Below are positions 1-7,700 of a stretch of 9,409 nt of DNA, piece by piece (position 1 is the stretch's first letter; every line of letters starts with the position of its first letter). The DNA is from Alphaproteobacteria bacterium. Its GTDB lineage: Bacteria > Pseudomonadota > Alphaproteobacteria > Paracaedibacterales > CAITNM01. The translations under genes were made by a program, and so were the position numbers. Under the pieces are notes generated by a model. That model saw nothing but the letters and a program-made list of their open reading frames with translations. It was not told the origin of the DNA and made no database searches. Location of the stretch: NCBI GenBank assembly GCA_947499175.1, contig CANMNU010000046.1:1-9409 (forward strand), written 5' to 3'.

Positions 1-204
1 ACCCTTACTGGAAGCGGGTTACAGAGGATTAATTACTTGAGATCGTTACTCACAGCCACTTCTATAACATTGACACATTTTGTCAGGGTATCTTAAGGCA
101 TGTTCTATGTGGTATAAGTCAAACTCGGCCAAAAACCTAGCTTTACAGAAAACCTACTTATCACTTATCTCGCAACACTATTCTAACCCGCTTCCAGTAA
201 GGGT
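1..204. repeat. Element bounded by a perfect 21-bp inverted repeat (MITE-like or IS remnant)
   Basis: Bases 1-21 and 184-204 are exact reverse complements; the left arm begins ACCCTTACTGGAAGCGGGTT and the right arm reads back to it. The roughly 160 bases between them hold no credible reading frame. They do contain a small internal palindrome (TGACA at 71-75, TGTCA at 81-85). The size and terminal repeats fit a non-autonomous miniature transposable element or the remnant of an insertion sequence. The left arm starts at the first base of the window, so a target-site duplication cannot be tested. A related motif recurs just outside: 281-293 matches the reverse complement of 16-28 at 12 of 13 positions, so the repetitive region may be composite and extend to about 293. 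No transposase is visible, so mobility is inferred. Confidence 0.55.
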
Positions 205-362
205 TTCAGATTTTAGAACTATGAAAGTCTTACTCAGAGTCAGTTACAGAGCTTCATGACTTTTTTTGAAAAACCCTAAATCCTCTGAAACCCCTGTGTT
301 TGAGCCATTTGTGTATGAAACTATACTTATCATTTTTTGTTACGTGTTTTCTATAATCAAGA

Positions 363-421
363 AAGATAAGTACTAATTTATTGTGAGTATTTTATATAAA
401 CAGAAAAGATGAGTTCTAATT
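363..421 (+). repeat. Imperfect 16-base direct repeats 43 bases apart
   Basis: AAGATAAGTACTAATT (363-378) recurs as AAGATGAGTTCTAATT (406-421), with 14 of 16 bases identical and starts 43 bases apart, close to four helical turns. A weaker third relative begins at about 445 (AAGACTAAGTA). The core 8-mer GATAAGTA (365-372) also occurs inverted as TACTTATC at 324-331 and at 155-162, the latter inside the inverted-repeat element. Repeats on one face of the helix upstream of a DNA-binding protein gene suggest operator sites, possibly for autoregulation, but chance similarity in AT-rich DNA is possible. Confidence 0.35.
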
Positions 422-462
422 ACTAATAATTTAATAAAGTATCAAAGACTAAGTATCTATCT

Positions 463-494
463 ATGTTTATTAATACATTTAAAATAATAAACAT
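463..494. repeat. AT-rich palindrome upstream of the helix-turn-helix gene
   Basis: ATGTTTATTA (463-472) is the exact reverse complement of TAATAAACAT (485-494), separated by 12 bases. It lies about 80 bases before the start codon of the helix-turn-helix protein, a plausible place for an operator. It could also form a weak AT hairpin. Function is inferred from position only. Confidence 0.35.
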
Positions 495-572
495 AAAATT
501 ACATCTTGCCTTTTCTTTCAATAAATATTACATTAGCAAGAAGAAATAAACTATTTTGTATTAGGTAATCAA

Positions 573-986
573 ATGACGATGAGAAATGAATCAAACTATA
601 GAAAATACAAAAGATTAAGGAGTCAAGCAAATCAAGCTATTAAGATTATTCAAAGTATTATGGACACAACAGAAAGCCATGACTTTATTCCTACTGATAA
701 CTTAACTAATCAAGCAATTTATGTATATCAATTTTGTAGAAACTTCCCAAAGCAGATAGAATGCGTATTTCATTTATTAGATGAATTAGAAAAGATCAGC
801 AAACAAAATAGACATAGTATGTTACTAACAGATGAACAGCTAAATGAAATGTTGCTTTTGTATAGTTATAAAGTGCCACAAGCTGAAATTGCCAGAAGGT
901 TTAATATTTCATACCCCACTGTAAAAAAATATTTAGCCATCTCTCAAAATAGGAAAGAGAAAAAAGATGAAAACATTGGCAATTAA
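573..986 (+). CDS. Small helix-turn-helix DNA-binding protein, function unknown
   Basis: This 137-residue basic, polar protein is not recognised as a named family member. Its C-terminal part shows a resolvase-like helix-turn-helix: a leading helix at about residues 86-98 (LTDEQLNEMLLLY), a second helix at 102-110 (PQAEIARRF) and a recognition helix at 113-123 (SYPTVKKYLAI). This resembles the HTH found at the ends of resolvases and in IS-associated proteins. The N-terminal 85 residues are predicted helical and Lys/Gln/Asn-rich, with no catalytic motif. A ribosome binding site, AGGT, sits six bases before the ATG; a second in-frame ATG lies two codons later. Sampled GC is below 30%, lower than the large gene downstream, which together with the adjacent inverted-repeat element suggests acquired DNA. 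It may be a transcriptional regulator or an orphan remnant of a mobile element. The reading frame is convincing; the biological role is not known. Confidence 0.7.
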   Translation: MTMRNESNYRKYKRLRSQANQAIKIIQSIMDTTESHDFIPTDNLTNQAIYVYQFCRNFPKQIECVFHLLDELEKISKQNRHSMLLTDEQLNEMLLLYSYKVPQAEIARRFNISYPTVKKYLAISQNRKEKKDENIGN

Positions 987-1053
987 CGATCATGTTTGCT
1001 CGATTTTCCAGGCATTGCTAACTCACAATTTTTAGTGGTATACGTGTCTGAAA

Positions 1054-1473
1054 ATGGTGAAACCGAGAACAACCATGGGCAGAAAATATCATCCATTAAA
1101 AGATCCCAAATACATGTCCACATCCATGAAGAGCTTCTTTCGCAAGAAGCTTAAAGCCCAGCTTAACGATCTACATAGAAGATGCTTAGCCTTTGGAAAA
1201 ACCTTAGAGGAAGATAGCATTAAGGAGCCTGATTTTGTTGACCAAAGTTCTTTGAATCAATTGCGTTCTGATCACTTAGCATACAACAAACATGAGCTAC
1301 AGCATCGCTATGAGATAGAACTGGCGTTGCAGAGGTTATACAATGGCAATTATGGTTATTGCTTAGCCACTGGTGAACCAATTGGAGTACAACGATTGCT
1401 TGCCGAACCCTGTGCAAAGTATTGTTTAGAAGCTCAAATATCCCGTGAAAACTTAAAATATTTTCACAGATAA
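1054..1473 (+). CDS. DksA/TraR-family RNA polymerase-binding protein, divergent
   Basis: This 139-residue protein matches the DksA architecture in order and length. There is a helical coiled-coil segment (about residues 22-98), a tip motif PDFVDQS with Asp60 and Asp63, and the C-terminal block YGYCLATGEPIG...RL..EP...CLEAQ (100-128). DksA proteins bind the RNA polymerase secondary channel and, with ppGpp, reset transcription in starvation. Two departures are visible. The DxxDxA tip, needed for activity in E. coli DksA, reads DxxDxS (Ser65). The four-cysteine zinc site is reduced to Cys103 and Cys124, with Thr106 and Ala127 at the other two positions; an extra Cys120 is nearby. Loss of two or more zinc cysteines is usual in alphaproteobacterial DksA. 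The start is uncertain: neither the ATG at 1054 nor the one at 1075 (weak GAGA at 1065-1068) has a strong ribosome site. Divergence elsewhere suggests a secondary paralogue rather than the main dksA. Confidence 0.85.
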   Translation: MVKPRTTMGRKYHPLKDPKYMSTSMKSFFRKKLKAQLNDLHRRCLAFGKTLEEDSIKEPDFVDQSSLNQLRSDHLAYNKHELQHRYEIELALQRLYNGNYGYCLATGEPIGVQRLLAEPCAKYCLEAQISRENLKYFHR

Positions 1474-1584
1474 AGATGTGCTTTGTGAGAGAAGCGGCAT
1501 GGGATCGAGAAAACCACTAAAACCTTAATTAAAAAAATAAATATTTGCTGACTTGTTTATTATTTTTAACGAGCCTAAATAATA

Positions 1585-1625
1585 AGCCATGATAATCAAT
1601 TTTGTTCTTATATGGCTCTTTTTTT
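1585..1625 (+). terminator. Probable intrinsic terminator of the DksA-like gene
   Basis: AGCCAT (1585-1590) pairs with ATGGCT (1612-1617); the stem can extend inward past one bulged A with TAA (1593-1595) against TTA (1608-1610). The run CTTTTTTT follows at 1618-1625. It lies about 110 bases beyond the stop of the DksA-like gene and before the large toxin gene, which suggests the two are transcribed separately. An alternative stem uses GAGCC (1571-1575) with GGCTC (1614-1618). Confidence 0.55.
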
Positions 1626-1648
1626 GTCTTTAAGCCACCAACAACCTG

Positions 1649-1674
1649 CGAGCTTTGTAATATTACAAAGCTCG
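1649..1674. promoter_or_regulatory. Perfect 26-bp palindrome upstream of the toxin gene
   Basis: Bases 1649-1674 form an uninterrupted perfect palindrome (half-site CGAGCTTTGTAAT). It ends 60 bases before the ATG of the large toxin gene, at the expected distance for an operator overlapping or preceding its promoter. A loopless palindrome is more typical of a dimeric-repressor site than of a terminator, but AATCTTTT follows it, so a weak second terminator for upstream transcription is possible. AT-rich bases at about 1700-1718 could hold the -10 element; no clear -35 was found. Confidence 0.4.
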
Positions 1675-1734
1675 AATCTTTTAAAACTCTTCATTCACTT
1701 TAAATCAAATATATAACTCAAAGAGGTACTTGTC

Positions 1735-4700
1735 ATGGGTAAGCTTAAACGGAATATTTGCCGCTTTCTAATTGCTTTACAAATTTATGGCAATGTCTTC
1801 CAAGGCGTAGCACACGCAGCTGATTTGGCGGATAACAATGGGATTAGCAACCACATCCACTTGGTAAGTATCAAAGATAAAGATGGTACAGCGCGTTTAG
1901 CCTTGGGAACCGATGATGAAGATGGAAAGTTTAAACCTCTAAAATCCATTGATATTCCATCAAGCGATAATTTGAATTTACCCATCAAAAAGTCATTTAC
2001 TGGATTATCAGATGAAATATCAGAGACCACCTCTGTTAATGGTGGCAATAATTACGATGACGATGATAATGCAAGCCAATATTCCGGTAGCGGTTTGTCA
2101 ACAAATGATACGGTTGTTGGTAAAGGTGACTTTAAGCCACAAAAGATGGTTTATAACCTGCAAGCCACCTACTTTACTCTCCAAGGCTTAAAGTTTGCCA
2201 TCAACAATACGGGTGCTATTAGTATCAAAGGCCAAGAAACTGACCAACCTAAGCCTTTGTTTTTAAGTGGTTTCGGACCAATTACTTTAGATAGCGTAGA
2301 CGCAAGTGTGCTGCAAATTACCTCTCCACAGGTTCTCATGAGAGGGTATTCTAAAATTGATTATTTAAAAATTGAAGGTCTATCAAGTGAATCTTCCTTT
2401 ATTAATTTAGCGAATCTCACCACTAAACAACTGTTTTTAAGTAATCTTAAGGGTGATAACGCTGGCTATATTACCAGTGACAGCTTGACCTTAGAAAAAA
2501 CTACTTATTTAAAGCTAAGTAATGCCAGTAGAGCTGATCTCCAAACTTTAGTTTTAGGCCCCAAAAGTCACCTGGAAAATCATGGCAACTTGGAGGTGGT
2601 TGGCACGCAATCACTAAAGGATTTAGGTCTAGAGTTTCTTTATGATTACCAATCACTAAGCAAGCCTTACAACATGGACGATATGGCCTGGCTTAAAATT
2701 TTAGAAGCTGAGCGTAATAAAGCAGAGTTTTTAGGGGCAGATGAAGCTTTTAAAAGTTTTAGCTTAGAAATTTCAGCAACTATTGCTGACAAATACGGAC
2801 TTTCTGCAAAAACAAGGTCTAAAACAGAACAAGCGGAGTTGGTGCGTTTAATAATTGATACGCGTCTGGCATTTTCTGATACGCCTAACTTATTCAATGA
2901 TTTTTATAAAAAACAAAAAGCACAGCTATCTGAACAGCATCAAACCCATATCAAAATTGTGCAACAATTTGACACCATAACAGACCTGGCTATAAAAGAT
3001 AAAAATTTTGCCAAACAGTGGTCGCAAGTTGACGCTGACAAACTTCTCGATAAAGAGTTTGTGGCAGCAGTTAATAAACATGCCGGTCTGACGTTATTGG
3101 ATGAGGGATGTTTTGCCCCCTCACTAATTACTTTGGCGCACACCACATTCTTTTTTAACTCCAGGGATAAACCTTTTAAAAGGTTGGGTAGCATTACCAA
3201 TGAGGACACCGGAGTAATAAGCTTTAAACCAGACATTAAAACTCAGAGAAGATACTTAAAAGGTGTCCTAGCTGATAAAGAGCCATACACTCATCTACTG
3301 CTAGAAAAGCTAATCAATTTGGGCACAATTAATTCCATCCAAAATTTTAGAATTCATAGTGACATCTTTGATAATGCCCAAGGTTTGCTACATAGCCCTT
3401 CGAAAGTTGACGTTCATACCAATCAATTAACTAACAAAAAAGCTAGTATAAGTGGAGTGCAAGGCACCACCATTTTCGTAAGAGGTGACCAATTTAACAA
3501 TCATGAGGGTGAAATAGGTGTCGAGGGCGAACTCGGTGTTGTTGGCAAAACTTCATTAATTTTTAAGAAAGCTCAGACTGGGCCAATTCTAGGAAAAATT
3601 CAGGGTGATGAGATTGAGATTGAAGACCTCTCTAGACTTGGAGAAACGCATCTTCGTAATGGGAAATTAATTGTTAAAAATTTTGTCTACCTCAAGGGGC
3701 ACAAGATATTCTTACCCTATGTGGAGATCGATACCCCTAAGCTGCGTTTAAGTCTTGTGGATTTCTCAATTGATTCAACTTATTCAAAAACTTCACCACG
3801 TCGTACTATTATTGAAAGATCTGTAAACCAAGATCTGCGATTAACTCATCCGTATTATACCGCCGGTGAGTTGGAGATAAGACAAGGTAATATTTTTAGT
3901 CAACACTCTGCTTTAGTGCGGATGCAAGAAAGATTTGGTGATGCTTATCAAACCCATATCGAGCCAACCCATACCATTGACATTCAAGCGACAGTTAAAG
4001 CTAAACGTGGCATGGTCGTCTATACCCCTGCCGCCATCTTTCGTTATGGCGACAATGCTGTAACGGCAATTCATGAGCTCTTGTTGGAAGAATATGGTTT
4101 AAAAGTATATGCCAGTGCCTTTGATTTTGAAAAGGGTACGCTTGCGGCTAAAAGCTTACGCGTCCATGCGCCACTTGGGATTCATTTTGGTAGGTTAATT
4201 CAAGATCCAAATTCAGATATTTTTGCAACCTTTGGCTCCCATAGCCAGTGTCCTACTTCTCATGGTTTAGGCGGACACATTAGAGTGTGTAAATATGAGG
4301 TTATGGGCAAGGAGGTTAATGGGGTTTACGACGGACGCTGTTTGTTAAAGTTACCCAAGATAGTTCCTAATGAGACAGTTGTACAGGTGCAAAAAGCCAG
4401 TGAATTGCATGGTCCATTGCTAAACCATGGTCGCTTTAGTACCCATGATTTGATGCTTAAGTCTGCTAAAGATTCCCTATGTGAAGCAAGCACAATAAAT
4501 GTAGCGGGTAATTTTGATCAGCAAGGAAATCTCTTGCTTAAAAGAAATACCAGTCAAATGTATTTGACATATCACCAGCACCATTTGCATTGGGAATTTG
4601 TTAACAGTGATTCTGCTTCGCTTATGGTCTACGGCGAGTTAACCCAAACACCGGAAATTGCCATTACGAACGTTGCTGGGCATTTTCACACTCACAAAAC

Positions 4701-7700
4701 ACAAAATAATCTTAGGGTGGAAAGCAAGCATTTCAATTCGGCTATTTTTCAAAAAGAATATACTAAAGCAGAACAATTAGATTTTGTAAAACAAGAGCAA
4801 TTGGCTCTTGAAAAATATAAACCTAACAATCAAATAACTAGGCCTTGCAATGATTTTGCCCATGCCGGTTGTTATCCCGATCTTGTAAGTTTTTTGCATA
4901 AAACAAAAAATTTTTACGGTGCCCAACAGGTATTTGTTTCTGACACCAGTTCCAGCAATGGGGCGATGCTTACAAACTATAACAACCAGCCGCAAGTCTA
5001 TGGCGGCAACATATCCTTCCCACAGCTGGTGGTTAAGGCAGGCGTTAATGGAGTGACGTTTTGTACTCGTAATCGTTTCTGGACTGAGCCGAAAGATCCA
5101 ATTCATGACTTATTGAAAAAGGGTTTTAGTATACAAAATACTTTTGTCACCCCAGATTTACGTAAACTAATTGATCAAGAATTAGCAACTAAGTATTTCT
5201 TTACGCTGCGAGAGCGTTTCTTTTACGATCTAGATGCGACCCAGGCTTTTTACGAATATCTGCGGGACGATATTGTTGTTTGCGACGTTAAGGGGGCCAG
5301 AAAATCAACTGGAAAAGCTGTCTTTCAGATAAGTCCAAAAATGTTACTAGAGGAGGTTCGCAAAGAATGTCAGGAAACTCTTCATCGGGGTAATTTTTTT
5401 GATAATCAAGTTATCGACTATGACATGCTTAAACAGCTGCACAAAAATGCTTCGACCTATCTGGAAGAGCATCAACTTTTAAGTAAAGAACTCAGCCAAG
5501 CTCTGATGGTCAAGGGTTCCAGCAAAGTTGACTGGATTAACTATCAATCAATCAAGCCCATGATTTTCTATGATGCGGTAATGAATCTTGAGGGCATTGA
5601 GGAGCTTGTGGCCAAGCTTTATATACCTGAAGCGATGATGGATGACGCCCGCGGTAAGCTTGGTAGTAAACTTCGTACCAACTTCCTGCTTGTTTTTCCA
5701 GAAGGTATCACCGTTCAGCAACTATTGGAGCTTGTTCGAGACACCCCGAATGCACCATTACTGCGAGATTTTCTTAAAAAAAACCCGCGGGCACTTGAGG
5801 AGAAGGAAGAAGGGCTAGCAGAAGGGTTAGAAGAGATTGACCTAGCAAAGATTGATCTAAAAAATTCAATCACCATGTTTTCGGAAATGGAAATTGGTCA
5901 GATGGCGATTTTTAACACTGGAAACATCAACATTCATGCCAGCATTACAACCAAAAAAGCAATAATAAATTCTTTGTTTGGCAGTGTCGTTTTACAGTCT
6001 CTGGTTGAGCGAAAATATTTTTCTCCTAGCAACTACCAGGATGTCATCCCCCTAAAGGCAAGAATTGCAGCACTAGAAGACACTTTAGTAATTTTGGCAA
6101 AAGAAAATATAGTGATTTTGGGAGCTGAAACCTTTTCTGAGAAGGGTACTTATTTAGAAGCGCTTGGCTGTATTTATGACTTGCCAGTAGAACTAGTAAC
6201 GCAAAGGTATCAAAGCCATTCGAAGGGTTGGAGTCGTGATAAATGGACAAATAATGTTCGGTCCTCTCATAAGAGCAATAGCAATTTTAATTCTTATGCA
6301 GGTGATAAGCAGACTATATGCGCGAACTATGACGTTGGGGAAAATGATATAAACATATTCGCTAAGAAAGGTATTGATTCTATTGATGTGAAAAATACCC
6401 ATGAAAGCGCATCTCATACGAAAACACAGAGCAATAGTCTTTTAGGCGGAACAACAACTAAAGATAAAATGAGTGGCTCAGCTGTATCGGTTGGATCAAG
6501 CTATAAATGTGGGCTTTTAAATTTTTATACTGAGCAAGGCGATGTCAATTTAACCAATGTAACCATTGATGCTGACAGGGTAGATATTAGCGCTATTGAA
6601 GGTTTTGTCAGGTTTCTATTGGGCACTAATAGTTTTTATGCTGGGGAGCAAACCAGTAGCTCAAATATAGCTTGGCAAAGCCAAAGCATGAAACAAACGG
6701 AAGATCGTACTTATTCCCAATCCCAAATTAAAGTGGGTAAAGAAGGTATTAACATCAAGTCAAAAGACACAGTTGTTCAACAGGTAGCCCAGTCAACATC
6801 TTTACCTTTCTTTAAGGAAGAACTCGAGGTTCCTGATTTTGCCAAACTTATAAATCAAGATGGTGGAAAGATCACTTTCCAAACCCTTCATGAGATTCAT
6901 AAATGCAAAGAAGAATCACATCAAGGCCCAACCCAAATGTTTGCAGCATTAGTTGGCATTGCAATTGCCATAGCAACAGCGGGGACAGGATCGGGTCTAG
7001 GTGCGTTTATAGCCGAAAGTGCTGGTCAGGTTGCGGTGGTAGCAACGGCGACCACTGCAGCAACCTTAACTTCGGCCGGCCTTCTAACGCAAGCCATAAC
7101 CACAACACTTTTTACCACCCTGTGTTCTCAAGCAACATTAGCGGTTTTAAATTCTGACGGTAAGGCAGAAAATGTTATCAAGCAGATGACCTCAAAAGAC
7201 AATCTTAACCAACTTTTACTCGCTGTCGTTAAGACGCCTGGTGGACAACCCACAGGGAACTTTTTTCAGCAAGTGCTTGAAAAGGGTATTCGCAATACCG
7301 GTTGGGCAATGTTTGAGAAGATTATAATGAATAAGCCCTTGGACCAAGGCATAAGAGATGCCTGGATTAATGCAGGCATTGATACAGTAGCCCAAGTTTG
7401 TGCAAAGAACATAGGTGAACTTTATAAGCCTGATGTGATTAAGACGAACGGATTTAATACGACTACTGAATCGGTAAATAAAATCAACTGGGGCACGCAT
7501 AAATGGCTACACGGAGCTTTAGGATTCCTATGTGGTGGCATGCGCTCTAAGCTATCTGGGGGCAGCTTTGAACAAGGTGCGGTAGCGGGCGCTTTGGGTG
7601 CTGTTGTTGCTACAACAGTTGTGGAAATGCTAAAACCTGATGTGACTGAAGAAATGATGAGGTGTCAGTCTGAAGGTCTTAACAAAGAAGAGTTTAAAGA

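Larger units (their letters stand above)
205..572. other. AT-rich non-coding leader of the helix-turn-helix gene
   Basis: This stretch of about 370 bases contains no supportable gene. The first part, to about 300, carries a short possible hairpin (238-242 with 257-261) followed by seven T residues at 261-267; it could be a weak terminator for something to the left, but the stem is poor. From about 300 onward it is extremely AT-rich and holds repeated short motifs (TACTTATC/GATAAGTA and relatives) and an AT-rich palindrome at 463-494. It ends in a ribosome binding site, AGGT at 563-566, six bases before the ATG at 573. The promoter of the downstream gene must lie here, but in such AT-rich DNA no single -35/-10 pair stands out. 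Confidence 0.5.

Noticed and set aside
70..95. Possible promoter (TTGACA at 70-75) inside the inverted-repeat element
   Set aside because: No -10 box lies at 16-18 bases; the only TATCTT is too close at about 13 bases, so a promoter cannot be supported.
1220..1417. A minus-strand frame opposite the DksA-like gene
   Set aside because: The plus strand has clear DksA-family motifs in this stretch; the antisense product matches nothing recognisable.
4777..5106. A 109-codon minus-strand open frame
   Set aside because: It is antisense to the giant gene, has no recognisable domain or ribosome site, and its composition is that of a shadow frame.
6903..7157. An 84-codon plus-strand frame inside the giant gene
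   Set aside because: It lies wholly within the coding frame of the giant protein, is rich in Ser/Cys/His/Asn as expected of an out-of-frame reading, and has no ribosome site.
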